NCBI GenBank assembly: GCA_040752355.1
Contig: JBFMHE010000001.1
Span: forward strand, 62,001 to 126,000
Origin: Nitrospirota bacterium
Lineage (GTDB): Bacteria; Nitrospirota; Thermodesulfovibrionia; Thermodesulfovibrionales; Dissulfurispiraceae
Reading direction: 5' to 3'
DNA length: 64,000 bases
Shown here: positions 8,042 to 16,757 of the stretch, in pieces
How positions within the stretch are numbered: position 1 is the stretch's first letter
How the letters are laid out: every line of letters starts with the position of its first letter
Notes under the pieces: model-generated
The model's database searches: none
What the model was told of the DNA's origin: nothing
What the model saw: only the letters and a program-made list of their open reading frames with translations
Position numbers and translations under genes: made by a program

Positions 8042-8926
8042 ATGTACCTGAAGCGTGCGTTTATCCTGTTCGTCCTGGTGGTGACGGGCATCGTCTCCTG
8101 TGCTCCCACGCAGGAGGTGGTGCAGCCGCCGGTAACCAGGCCGGCGCGTATCGCGGTGGTGCTCGGCGCCGGTGCATCGAGAGGCTTTGCGCATATCGGC
8201 GTGCTCAAGGTGCTCGAAGCGAACAATATCCCCGTTCATATGATCGTGGGCACGAGCGCGGGAAGCTTTGTCGGGAGCCTCTATGCCTACGGCTACAACG
8301 CTTATCAGCTCCAGAAAATGGCGATGACGATAGAGAAGGGCGACATCATCGATGTCGCGATCCCCGACAACGGGTTCATCAAAGGCGAGCTGCTCGAGGG
8401 CTATGTCAACAGGATGGTGAAGAACACGCCCCTCGAGAAGATGCGCACTCCCTTCTACGCTGTGGCGACCAACATACTGAACGGGCAGGAGGTCGTCTTC
8501 GGCAGGGGCAATGCCGGCGCCGCGGTGCGGGCGAGCTGCACGATACCCGGCGTCTTCAGGCCGGTGAGGATCGGCAGCCAGCTCTTCGTGGACGGCGGGG
8601 TGGTGAGCCCCATCGCCATCGATGCGGCGAGGGGCCAGGGAGCCGACATCATCATCGCCGTCGATATCTCGTCCGACCTCGAGAGCACCCCTCCCGAAAG
8701 CACGATCGATACCATTCTCCAGTCGGTGAACATCATGTATGCGAAGATTTCGAGCCTCCAGCTGCCGCGCGCCGATGTAGTCATAAGACCACGGGTGGGA
8801 CATATCGGCTCGAGTGATTTCCTGAAGAGGCATGAGGCGATCCTCGAGGGCGAGCGCGCCGCCCAGGAGATGATACCCAGGATCGCTGCGCTCCTCGACC
8901 GGCTCCGGCGGGAAGGCCGGCTCTAA
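8042..8926 (+). CDS. Patatin-like phospholipase lipoprotein
   Basis: Serine acyl hydrolase of the patatin/RssA type. The oxyanion motif GAGASRGFAHIGVLKVL, the nucleophile motif GTSAGS and the catalytic Asp motif DGGVV are all present. A lipoprotein signal peptide ends VSC, so it is probably anchored in the outer or inner membrane facing the periplasm. The start at 8042 is supported by GAGGAGG 6 nt upstream. 294 residues is normal. It lies 10 bp before the rRNA methyltransferase gene, possibly co-transcribed. Likely substrates are phospholipids or other acyl esters. Confidence 0.9.
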   Translation: MYLKRAFILFVLVVTGIVSCAPTQEVVQPPVTRPARIAVVLGAGASRGFAHIGVLKVLEANNIPVHMIVGTSAGSFVGSLYAYGYNAYQLQKMAMTIEKGDIIDVAIPDNGFIKGELLEGYVNRMVKNTPLEKMRTPFYAVATNILNGQEVVFGRGNAGAAVRASCTIPGVFRPVRIGSQLFVDGGVVSPIAIDAARGQGADIIIAVDISSDLESTPPESTIDTILQSVNIMYAKISSLQLPRADVVIRPRVGHIGSSDFLKRHEAILEGERAAQEMIPRIAALLDRLRREGRL

Positions 8927-8936
8927 CAGGGCGCCG

Positions 8937-10097
8937 ATGGAAAAAGTAATCCTCCGCCGGACGAGCAGGATCCTTGCCGGACACCTCTGGATATTCTCGA
9001 ATGAGCTCGCGACGAGCCCGAAGCAGTACGAGCCGGGCGCGCTCGCCGAGGTCTACGACGGGAAGGGAGCCTTTTTCGGCATCGGGTACATCAATCCTCA
9101 CTCCCTCATCGCCGTCCGTCTCCTCACGAGGGAGAGAGAGCGGATCGACGCCGGCTTTTTCAGGAGAAAGATCAGGGCAGCCCTGTCCTACCGGGAGCGC
9201 TTCCTGGAGGGGGTGACCTCGTTCCGCGCCCTTTACAGCGAGGGCGATTTTCTTCCGGGGCTGATCGTCGATAAGTTCGGCGACTGTCTCGTCGTGCAGA
9301 TACTCACCCTCGGCATGGAGCAGCTGCGCGAGACCATAGTATCGGTGCTCGACGAGCTCTTTTCTCCCCAGGTGATCGTGCTCAGGAACGACAGCCAGAG
9401 CAGGGCGCTCGAAGGGCTTCCGCTCGAAAAGAGCGTCATCAAAGGGACGCTGGAGGAGCTTCCCCGCATCAGGGAGGGAGAGGTCGTCCTGGAAGTAGAC
9501 CCCCTCGGAGGACAGAAGACCGGCTTTTTCCTCGATCAGCGGGAGAACAGGCTCGGCCTCGCCGTGCTGGCGAAGGAGGGCAGGGCGATCGATCTCTTCT
9601 GTTATTCCGGCGGCTGGGGGCTGCAGTTGGCCCGCAAAGGGCTGGCGGTAACGTTTGTTGATGACTCTGAAGCGGCACTGCAACAGGCCCGGAAGAATGC
9701 GCGACTTACTAATGTCGATCATCAATGCACTTTCATCAAGGCCGACGTCTTCACCCTCCTCAAACAGGAAGCGGCGGCGGGGAATACCTATGAGGTGGTC
9801 GTCCTCGACCCGCCCGCCTTCGTCAAGAGCAGGGCGAAGATAAAGGAGGCGGCGCGGGGGTACCGGGAGATCAATGCCCTTGCCATGGGGATTGTCAGCG
9901 AAGGGGGTGTGCTGGCTACCTCATCGTGCTCGTATCATATTGATAAAGAGATGTTTCTGGAGATACTCCGCGATGCCGCCCGTGACGCGCACCGCTCGCC
10001 GCGCCTTCTCGAATACTGTTCCCAGGCCAAGGACCACCCCGTACTTCTGTCGGTGCCCGAGACCGAATACCTCAAATGCGCCTTCCTCGAACTGTGA
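8937..10097 (+). CDS. Class I SAM-dependent rRNA cytosine methyltransferase, RlmI-like
   Basis: PUA domain at the N-terminus (RTSRILAGHLWIFSNEL and following), then a Rossmann methyltransferase domain with motif I LFCYSGGWGLQLA and the catalytic motif DPPAFVKS, plus SSCSYH near the end. 386 residues fits the RlmI/YccW family, which methylates 23S rRNA at C5 of a cytosine. The exact target nucleotide cannot be assigned. It follows the patatin gene closely; the next downstream element is the terminator at 10204. Confidence 0.9.
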   Translation: MEKVILRRTSRILAGHLWIFSNELATSPKQYEPGALAEVYDGKGAFFGIGYINPHSLIAVRLLTRERERIDAGFFRRKIRAALSYRERFLEGVTSFRALYSEGDFLPGLIVDKFGDCLVVQILTLGMEQLRETIVSVLDELFSPQVIVLRNDSQSRALEGLPLEKSVIKGTLEELPRIREGEVVLEVDPLGGQKTGFFLDQRENRLGLAVLAKEGRAIDLFCYSGGWGLQLARKGLAVTFVDDSEAALQQARKNARLTNVDHQCTFIKADVFTLLKQEAAAGNTYEVVVLDPPAFVKSRAKIKEAARGYREINALAMGIVSEGGVLATSSCSYHIDKEMFLEILRDAARDAHRSPRLLEYCSQAKDHPVLLSVPETEYLKCAFLEL

Positions 10098-10141
10098 CTT
10101 TAACCTAAATTTACAATCATAAAAAAACTTAAAAATTTCTC

Positions 10142-10170
10142 TTGACATGCATCCCTGGTTCTGATATTCT
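10142..10170 (+). promoter_or_regulatory. Near-consensus sigma-70 promoter of an orphan transcript
   Basis: TTGACA (10142-10147), 17-nt spacer, TATTCT (10165-10170). The only thing downstream on this strand is a terminator 34 bp further on; the next gene is convergent. Confidence 0.75.
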
Positions 10171-10176
10171 GAGAGC

Positions 10177-10245
10177 TAAGAAGCGCCTCGTTACCTCCCC
10201 TAAGCTGCTGCCCCCATCCCACGGGCAGCAGCACTTTTATTTTTG
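10177..10245 (+). ncRNA. Candidate small RNA with C-rich single-stranded segment
   Basis: A predicted start near 10177 and the terminator ending near 10245 define a transcript of about 69 nt with no ORF. Its 5' half is mostly unpaired and carries GUUACCUCCCCUAAG, which is complementary to Shine-Dalgarno sequences. The terminator loop CCAUCCCAC is also C-rich. This layout (strong promoter, short C-rich seed region, terminator hairpin) is that of C-rich trans-acting sRNAs that block ribosome binding. No family is recognised and the targets are unknown. Confidence 0.55.
10204..10245 (+). terminator. Intrinsic terminator
   Basis: GCTGCTGCCC (10204-10213) pairs perfectly with GGGCAGCAGC (10223-10232), followed by ACTTTTATTTTT. 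It ends the candidate sRNA and probably also rlmI-like read-through. Confidence 0.85.
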
Positions 10246-10251
10246 GCCCAT

Positions 10252-10368
10252 TAGCAAACAGCTATCAGCAAAATAATACAGCAATCAGCTTTCAGCACAC
10301 AACAACAGCTAAAGGCATTCCCTTCAAATATCATGTCCTTACTGACGGCTGATTGCTGATGGCTTATT
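10252..10368 (+). repeat. Mirrored heptamer-repeat element
   Basis: Left part: CAGCTAT CAGCAAA ... CAGCAAT CAGCTTT CAGCACA. Right part: TGACGGC TGATTGC TGATGGC TTATTTC, complementary in kind to the left (CAGCAATCAGC against GCTGATTGCTG). It runs to the end of the DUF362 gene. Confidence 0.6.
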
Positions 10369-11485
10369 TCAACTCGATCATCTCATAGGTTCTGCTGCCC
10401 ATGCCGAGCCGCTCCGCCTCTTCGACCTGCAGGAGGTATTTCTTTTTGTGCAACCCTAAAAGGATATCGTCCCCCTCCGCGATACCCTGGTCCTCGGCGA
10501 GCGACGAGGGGAGGGGCTTTTCCCTGAGCAGCAGGTCGATGGATGCCTGTTCGACCGCGACGATATCGTCCGAGAGGAGGATGCCGATATCCTGGATGAC
10601 CGGCACTTCGGCAGCGGGCATGCAGTCGCATTCGGGCTGGATCTCGGTAAGGAAATTGAGATAGATGACCTTCTTTGGGGTAAAGGTGCTCAGGACCGCT
10701 TTTGCCGCCTCCGCGAGCGATCTCATGAAGAGCTCGTCGTCGCCGGGGAGAACGAGAGCGCCTTCGGGACAGACCCGCGTGCAGCGTCCGCACCGCCAGC
10801 ACCGCTCGTTGTTATAGGTGAACTTCTCCCCGGCCAGGTCGATGCAGTCGAGCGGGCAGACCTCCGCGCATTGGTAGCAGAGGGCGCACTTCTCTTCGTC
10901 CCATACGAAGCCGCCTTCGCCGATGGCGTGCATCGCCCCGCGGCCGCACTTCCAGCCGCACTGCCGGTGGCTGCCGCTGACGCCGCCCATGGCGAGGTTC
11001 TTTATGGCGCCCGCATATCCTGCGTTGATGTGCCCCTTGACGTGGGAGCAGACGACCATGGCGGATGCGTCATGGACTGCCGACGCCACCGCGACTTCGC
11101 CGAGGATCTCGCCTGCTCTGACGATGATATTGTCGTTCCCGTACAGGCCGTCGGCGAGTATCACCGGCGCGCCGACCGAGAGGTGGTTGATGCCGTTGAT
11201 GTTTGCGACCTCGAGGTAATCGAGGCCGCGGATGCGCACGGTGTCGGTCACGAAGGGCTTGGCGCCTGCCGCTTTCACGGCATCGACGACCTTGCGAAGG
11301 AATACGGGCCTCACGATCCGGTGTGCGCCCTCGGAGCCGAAGTGCGTCTTTACCGCGACCCACTCCTTCTCTCCGAAATAGGACGTGAGGGCTATCTCGC
11401 CCAGGAGCCGTTCGAGCTTCCCCGGCATGCTGTCATCGTACTTCCACTTCTTCACCCGCGCCGACGCAAAATAGACCCTTGCCAT
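10364..11485 (-). CDS. DUF362 protein with 2[4Fe-4S] ferredoxin domain
   Basis: DUF362-family protein, 373 residues. The N-terminal DUF362 domain includes KGHINAGYAGAIKNLAMGG; two ferredoxin motifs follow (CALCYQCAEVCPLDC and CWRCGRCTRVCPEGA). No signal peptide is visible, so it should be a cytoplasmic iron-sulfur protein. The reaction is unknown; family members are widespread in anaerobes and are thought to take part in electron transfer or maturation. It stands alone between two oppositely oriented genes. Confidence 0.88.
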   Translation of the reverse strand: MARVYFASARVKKWKYDDSMPGKLERLLGEIALTSYFGEKEWVAVKTHFGSEGAHRIVRPVFLRKVVDAVKAAGAKPFVTDTVRIRGLDYLEVANINGINHLSVGAPVILADGLYGNDNIIVRAGEILGEVAVASAVHDASAMVVCSHVKGHINAGYAGAIKNLAMGGVSGSHRQCGWKCGRGAMHAIGEGGFVWDEEKCALCYQCAEVCPLDCIDLAGEKFTYNNERCWRCGRCTRVCPEGALVLPGDDELFMRSLAEAAKAVLSTFTPKKVIYLNFLTEIQPECDCMPAAEVPVIQDIGILLSDDIVAVEQASIDLLLREKPLPSSLAEDQGIAEGDDILLGLHKKKYLLQVEEAERLGMGSRTYEMIELK

Positions 11486-11658
11486 GGTGCACCTCGCTAT
11501 GAAAGTTGCCGACCCCGGGGTTCGGCTTTATACTTAAATGAGGGAAGAGCTCTTCTCATGCTTATGAATGCCTCTCTGCTCGCCGCTCCATAAATACTAT
11601 ATAATATATTGTATCGGAAGTTTAAATGCTCGTCGTATCGGGAGAAATGGAGTGCTGC

Positions 11659-14600
11659 ATGGTGAACAAGCTGCTGCTGTTTTCGCATATCGTTGCGGTC
11701 GTCCTGCTCTTCGCGTCCGGCGCTGCCGGCGCAGCGCAGGGGACCGTGCCCCGGGCGCCTGAATCGCATCCGGAGTATACCTTGCGGGTCTCGTTCGATA
11801 TCCCGGAGTCGAAGCTCAGGGGCGCCGCCGAGCTGGCGGTGGGGGCCGGGCAGCAGGTCATCCTGCATACCGGCGCGCTCACGATAACCGGGCTCTCTCT
11901 CGATCAGGAGAAGATGGACGGCGCGGCGAAGGAGGGAGTCCTCACGCTTACCGCTCCCCGCAGCGGCGTGCTGCGCATCATGTACGAGGGGACGTTCAAA
12001 GAGAGACCTGTCGAGACCGCCAGCTACGGGGTGGTGCAGAGCACGATCAGCGGGGAGGGGATTTCGCTCACCGGCGCATGGTATCCGCAGCCGGAGGGTC
12101 TGTACGTCTACCGGCTCACGGCTATCCTGCCGCACGGGTATACGGCCCTGTCCGAGGCAGAGCGCATAACGACCGCTGCACGGGACGGCGCTGTCGAGAC
12201 CGCTTTCGACTTTCCCTATCCGGTCGACGGCATAAGCCTTGTCGCCTCGAAGCGGTACGAGGTGACCGAAGATCGCTATAAAGGGGTAAGGCTTTACGCC
12301 TATTTTTTCCCCGAGGAGCGCGAGCTCGCGAAGCGCTATATCGAGTTCACGAAGAACTACCTCGCGCGGTACGAGGAGCTGCTCGGACCGTTTCCCTACA
12401 AGCGTTTCGCTGTTGTCGAGAACTTCCTTCCGACGGGGTACTCGATGCCGACCTTTACGCTCCTCGGCCGCGATGTCGTCAAGCTGCCCTTCATCGTCGA
12501 GACCTCGCTGGGGCACGAGATCCTGCACCAGTGGTTCGGCAATTATGTCTACATCGCTTTTGATAAAGGCAATTGGGCGGAAGGGCTGACCACCTACCTT
12601 GCCGATCACGCCTTCGAGGAAGGGAAGGGAAAGGGCGCGGACTACCGCAAGCAGCTCCTCATCGACTATGCGAGCTACGTCGATGAGGAGAATGAAGTTC
12701 CTCTCAAGGAGTTCAGGGGGCGGTCCGATTTCGCTTCAAAGGCGATCGGGTACGGCAAGGCCGCACTGGTATTCCATATGCTGAAACGCGAGCTCGGGGA
12801 GGAGGTCTTTTACCGGTCGCTCAGGGAGCTCATCGCCGAAAAGGCCTTTGCGCGCGCATCGTGGGACGATATTCGACGCGTCTTCGAGAGGGGCTATGAG
12901 GGAGAGCTCGACCGGTTTTTCGAAGAGTGGGTCGAGACGCCCGGCCTGCCGAGGCTCGAGGCGCGGACGTCCGGGGTAAAGCAGCGCGGTGACAAGTACG
13001 AGGTCACGGTCACGGTCGGACAGGAGAACGGGCGGAAGGGCGCGCCCTACACGCTCGATGTCCCCGTCTTCTTTCATTACCCCGACGGATCGGTAGAGGA
13101 AGAGCTGATCGGCATCGACAGCCAGAAAGAGACTGCTGCCTTTACGCTCGACCGCATGCCGGAACGGATCGTCATGGACGAGCGGTACGATCTCGCGCGT
13201 GCGCTTACCCCGGAAGAGACGCCTCCCGTGATCGCCCGTCTCATCGGCGCCGGGAAGCCGCTGATCGTCCTTCCCGAAGACGGGGCGGAGCGGTATGCCC
13301 CTGTCATCGAGCACTTCAGGGCGGAGGGAGGGATCGAGAAGAAGGCGGCGGAACTGAAAGATGCGGAGGTCAAGAGGTCGACGCTCGTGGTGCTCGGCAG
13401 CGAGAGTCCCCTGGTACAGCGGCTCTTCGGCAAAATGGAGCCTGCGGGAGGCTTTACGGTTTCGGTCAGGGAGAACCCGTGGAATGAACAGCAGGTGATC
13501 GGCATTTTCGATGCAACCTCCCGGGACGAAGTCGAGGCCGGCTTCAGGAAGGTGTTTCATTACGGCAAGTACAGTATGCTCGCGTTCGATAAGGGGAAGA
13601 ATATCGCCAAACGTATCGAGGAGTCGGCGCAGGGCATCGCGGTGTGGGAGAGAGAACAGACGACCGCTGTTGCCGTGGATGCGATCAGAACGCTTCCCGC
13701 GGTCATCGACGCGGTCGCAGGGAAAAAGATCGTCTATGTCGGTGAATACCATGACCGTTTCGCCCACCACCAGGTCCAGCTCGAGATCATCAAAGGGCTC
13801 TATGAGAGGAATAAGAAGCTCGCTATCGGGATGGAGATGTTCCAGCGGCCCTACCAGAAGGCGCTCGACGAATTCATCGCCGGTACGATCGATGAGCGGG
13901 AGTTCCTCAAAAAATCCGAGTACTTCAAGCGGTGGAGCTTCGACTACAACCTGTACCGGCCGATCCTCTCCTTTGCCCGGGAGAAGGGGATACCGGTCGT
14001 CGCCCTGAATATCCAGCGCGAGCTTACCGAAAAAGTATCGAAGGGAGGACTGGATGCGCTGAGCGACGAAGAGAGGAAAGCGGTCCCCGAGCGGTTCGAC
14101 TTTTCCGATGAGGAATATCGCGAGCGCCTGGAGGCGGCCTTCAGAATGCACGGGCACGGCGGCAATGAAAGGAGCTTCGACTATTTTTACCAGTCCCAGG
14201 TCCTCTGGGACGAGACCATGGCCGCGTCCATCGACGAGTTCTTCAGGAGCAACCGCGATTTCGAGCAGGAGGGCCGGATGGTGGTTATCGCCGGCAGCGG
14301 GCATCTCGCCCACGGGTCGGGCATCCCGAAGCGGACCTTCAGGAGAAACGGGTATCCCTATGCAATCGTTCTCAACGACACGGAGGTCGAGAAAGGCATT
14401 GCCGATTACCTCGTCTTCCCTGCACGTCTCGAAGCAGTGCCGGCGCCGAAGATCATGGCTACCCTCGAGGAAGAGCAGGGGAGAGTAAGTATAAAGGCTT
14501 TCCCGGAGCAGAGCGTCTCCCAAGAGGCGGGGCTCAGGGTCGGCGACCGGATCGCCGCCCTCGACGGCATTCCGGTGAGCTCGGTGGACGACATCAGGAT

Positions 14601-14703
14601 ACACCTTCTCTACAAGAAGAAGGGAGAGCCGCTGAAGGTTACGGTGGTGCGGAAGCGGTTCCTCAGGGGAGACAGGCTCATGGAGTTTACGGTAATGCTC
14701 TGA
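11659..14703 (+). CDS. Exported M1-type metallopeptidase / ChaN-like / PDZ fusion
   Basis: Three-domain exported protein of 1014 residues. I choose ATG 11659 (GGAG 6 nt upstream) because it starts a clean signal peptide. The first half is a gluzincin peptidase: GHEILHQWFG with the third zinc ligand in NWAEGL, but the GAMEN-type exopeptidase motif is replaced (YSMPTFTLLG), so it may not be a classical aminopeptidase. The middle is a ChaN/DUF399 domain (YVGEYHDRFAHH, GMEMFQRPYQ, AGSGHLAHGSG), known for heme or iron binding. The C-terminus is a PDZ domain (AGLRVGDRIAALDG). It sits next to degP, which suggests envelope protein turnover, possibly of heme proteins. Confidence 0.87.
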   Translation: MVNKLLLFSHIVAVVLLFASGAAGAAQGTVPRAPESHPEYTLRVSFDIPESKLRGAAELAVGAGQQVILHTGALTITGLSLDQEKMDGAAKEGVLTLTAPRSGVLRIMYEGTFKERPVETASYGVVQSTISGEGISLTGAWYPQPEGLYVYRLTAILPHGYTALSEAERITTAARDGAVETAFDFPYPVDGISLVASKRYEVTEDRYKGVRLYAYFFPEERELAKRYIEFTKNYLARYEELLGPFPYKRFAVVENFLPTGYSMPTFTLLGRDVVKLPFIVETSLGHEILHQWFGNYVYIAFDKGNWAEGLTTYLADHAFEEGKGKGADYRKQLLIDYASYVDEENEVPLKEFRGRSDFASKAIGYGKAALVFHMLKRELGEEVFYRSLRELIAEKAFARASWDDIRRVFERGYEGELDRFFEEWVETPGLPRLEARTSGVKQRGDKYEVTVTVGQENGRKGAPYTLDVPVFFHYPDGSVEEELIGIDSQKETAAFTLDRMPERIVMDERYDLARALTPEETPPVIARLIGAGKPLIVLPEDGAERYAPVIEHFRAEGGIEKKAAELKDAEVKRSTLVVLGSESPLVQRLFGKMEPAGGFTVSVRENPWNEQQVIGIFDATSRDEVEAGFRKVFHYGKYSMLAFDKGKNIAKRIEESAQGIAVWEREQTTAVAVDAIRTLPAVIDAVAGKKIVYVGEYHDRFAHHQVQLEIIKGLYERNKKLAIGMEMFQRPYQKALDEFIAGTIDEREFLKKSEYFKRWSFDYNLYRPILSFAREKGIPVVALNIQRELTEKVSKGGLDALSDEERKAVPERFDFSDEEYRERLEAAFRMHGHGGNERSFDYFYQSQVLWDETMAASIDEFFRSNRDFEQEGRMVVIAGSGHLAHGSGIPKRTFRRNGYPYAIVLNDTEVEKGIADYLVFPARLEAVPAPKIMATLEEEQGRVSIKAFPEQSVSQEAGLRVGDRIAALDGIPVSSVDDIRIHLLYKKKGEPLKVTVVRKRFLRGDRLMEFTVML

Positions 14704-14869
14704 ATATGGTTGCAACACGCCTCTTCTTGTGTTATTCATTAGGATATGAGACCGTCTCGCGGTATGTGCCTTCGGAACAGGTCCTTTCCGAGCTGAAATC
14801 CCACTGAACGGCAGCCGCTGCATAGCGACGCGACAGGCGGCGGGAACTTATGAGTGCAAGGAGGGACGC

Positions 14870-16330
14870 ATGAGAGCATGCTATTGGTTGAGGGCTTTTG
14901 TTGTGATGGCGGCAGGACTCCTGATCGCCGCCGCTCCTGTTCGGGTCGACAGCGTCTCTGCTGCGGAGGGCGCGGTCTCCCCGGCTGCAAAAGAGTTTCT
15001 CCGCACCCTGGGGAATTCGATCTCCGAGGCCGCGGAGGTGGCAAAACCGTCGGTGGTGAATATATCCACCACCACGACGGTCAGTATGGAGCAGCACCCC
15101 TTCGGCGAGTTCTTCGACAACCCCCTCTTCAAGAAATTTTTCGGTGACGAGTTCGGCCAGCCTGGCCAGCAGAAGAAGTTCAAATCCGCGGCGCTCGGCT
15201 CGGGCGTCATCATATCGAGCGACGGCTACATCCTCACGAACAATCATGTGGTCGAGAACGCGGACGAGATCATCGTCACCCTCGGCAACAAGAAGGAGTT
15301 CAAGGGCAAGGTGATCGGCACCGATCCGCCGTCCGAGATCGCGGTGATCAAGATCGACGCGAAAGACCTCCCGGCCATAAAGGTCGGCAGGTCGCGCGAC
15401 CTCAGGGCGGGCGATGTGGTCATCGCGATCGGCAATCCCTTCGGCCTGAACCAGACCATCACCATGGGTATCGTGAGCGCGGTCGGAAGAGCGGATATCG
15501 GCATATCCGACTATGAGGACTACATCCAGACGGACGCGGCCATAAACCCCGGGAATTCCGGAGGCGCGCTCGTCAACTACAACGGCGAGCTCGTCGGGAT
15601 CAATACCGCCATATTCTCGACCCTTGGCGGCAATATCGGCATCGGCTTCGCCATTTCGTCCGAAATGGCCAACAGGGTGGCGCAGAGCATCCTCAAGCAC
15701 GGGAGGGTCATCCGCGGCTGGCTCGGCGTCTCGATACAGGACCTGACCCCCGAGCTCGCCCAGTCCTTCGGTATCAAAGAGGAGAAGGGCGCGCTGGTGA
15801 CCGAGGTGCTCGAGAACAGCCCTGCCGAGCGGGCGGGCTTCAGGCGGGGAGATCTCATCGTGTCGTACGGCGGCAAGGCCGTGGAGAACGGAACGGCGCT
15901 CAAGAATATGGTGGCGAATACGGCGCCGGGAACGACCGTGCCGCTGACGGTCCGGAGAGAGGGAAAGACCGAGACGATTACGGCGACGATCGGTGAGCTC
16001 CCGGCTGCGACCGCGAAGAAGGGGCCCGAACGCCCCAAGGCCGAAGAGCAGGCGCTGCGGGGAGTAGAGGTGCAGGAGCTCACTCCTGCGGTGAGAGAGC
16101 GCCTCGATATTGCGAAGGGCATCAAGGGAGTGGTCGTAGCCAAGGTCGATCCCGGGAGCCCGGCGCGGGGCGTCCTTGCCCCGGGCGATGTCATCGTCGA
16201 GGTGAACCGCACTCCCGTAGCGAGCGTGAAGGAGTACCGGCAGATCGTCTCGAAGGCGGGCGCCGGCGAGAATATACTCCTGCTCGTCAACCGTAAGGGC
16301 AGATATCTCTACGTGACGGTCACGAAGTAG
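14870..16330 (+). CDS. degP: Do-family serine endopeptidase (DegP/HtrA-like)
   Basis: Periplasmic protease-chaperone for misfolded envelope proteins. The signal peptide is at residues 1-33. The trypsin-like domain shows all three catalytic motifs (TNNHVV, SEIAVIKI, GNSGGAL), followed by two PDZ domains (AERAGFRRGDLI, SPARGVLAPGDVIVEV). 486 residues is typical. AAGGAGGGACGC precedes the ATG. A strong terminator follows. The upstream gap of 166 bp contains no obvious sigma-E box. Confidence 0.95.
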   Translation: MRACYWLRAFVVMAAGLLIAAAPVRVDSVSAAEGAVSPAAKEFLRTLGNSISEAAEVAKPSVVNISTTTTVSMEQHPFGEFFDNPLFKKFFGDEFGQPGQQKKFKSAALGSGVIISSDGYILTNNHVVENADEIIVTLGNKKEFKGKVIGTDPPSEIAVIKIDAKDLPAIKVGRSRDLRAGDVVIAIGNPFGLNQTITMGIVSAVGRADIGISDYEDYIQTDAAINPGNSGGALVNYNGELVGINTAIFSTLGGNIGIGFAISSEMANRVAQSILKHGRVIRGWLGVSIQDLTPELAQSFGIKEEKGALVTEVLENSPAERAGFRRGDLIVSYGGKAVENGTALKNMVANTAPGTTVPLTVRREGKTETITATIGELPAATAKKGPERPKAEEQALRGVEVQELTPAVRERLDIAKGIKGVVVAKVDPGSPARGVLAPGDVIVEVNRTPVASVKEYRQIVSKAGAGENILLLVNRKGRYLYVTVTK

Positions 16331-16345
16331 CGGCTGCCGTACAGA

Positions 16346-16381
16346 AGAGGGAGGGAGGCAGGCCTCTCTCCCTTGTTTTTT
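16346..16381 (+). terminator. Intrinsic terminator of degP
   Basis: GGGAGGGAGGC faces GCCTCTCTCCC in a long G/C stem with a short loop, followed by TTGTTTTTT. Confidence 0.85.
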
Positions 16382-16388
16382 GAGGCTG

Positions 16389-16649
16389 CTACGCCGTCTT
16401 CCGCCCCTCGAAATTCCTGATGAACTGCTCCACCTGTACGCCGAGATAGACGCACTTGATATTGTTCATGCAGTCGTCGGCATCCTTTTTTTCGAGATGG
16501 GTCGTCAGCGTATCAGGCCCCTTTTTGAACGTGATGATCCATGCGTTCTTGCCCTCGTCAAAGCCGAGCCCCATAGAGATGCCGTGCTTCTCGATCTCCG
16601 GGTACATCTCGAGAATCTTGTTTTCGAGCGCCACCTGCGTGTATCCCAT
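16389..16649 (-). CDS. Small conserved-looking cytoplasmic protein, unknown
   Basis: 86-residue protein from ATG 16649, preceded by GGAGAGGAGGCGGCG, a strong ribosome site. The frame is open further upstream but without a better start. Composition is mixed alpha/beta with no signal peptide; three features stand out: GLGFDEGKNAWIITFKKG, the acidic KKDADDCMNNIKC and C-terminal VEQFIRNFEG. I do not recognise the family. It is convergent with degP and divergent from hflX. Confidence 0.7.
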   Translation of the reverse strand: MGYTQVALENKILEMYPEIEKHGISMGLGFDEGKNAWIITFKKGPDTLTTHLEKKDADDCMNNIKCVYLGVQVEQFIRNFEGRKTA

Positions 16650-16757
16650 CGCCGCCTCCTCTCCTGTCCATGTATTGTATAACCGTACCCTATCGCACGA
16701 GGGGGCTATTGTCAAGGCGCCGCCGGTCTGCTAGAATAAGGCAGGAGGTTTCGAACA

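Noticed and set aside
12736-14823. 695-codon minus-strand open frame
   Set aside because: Shadow of the M1-ChaN-PDZ gene; no motif, no ribosome site.
14704-14869. Sigma-E-type promoter before degP
   Set aside because: GGAACTT occurs at 14843-14849 but no matching -10 follows at the right distance before the ribosome site.
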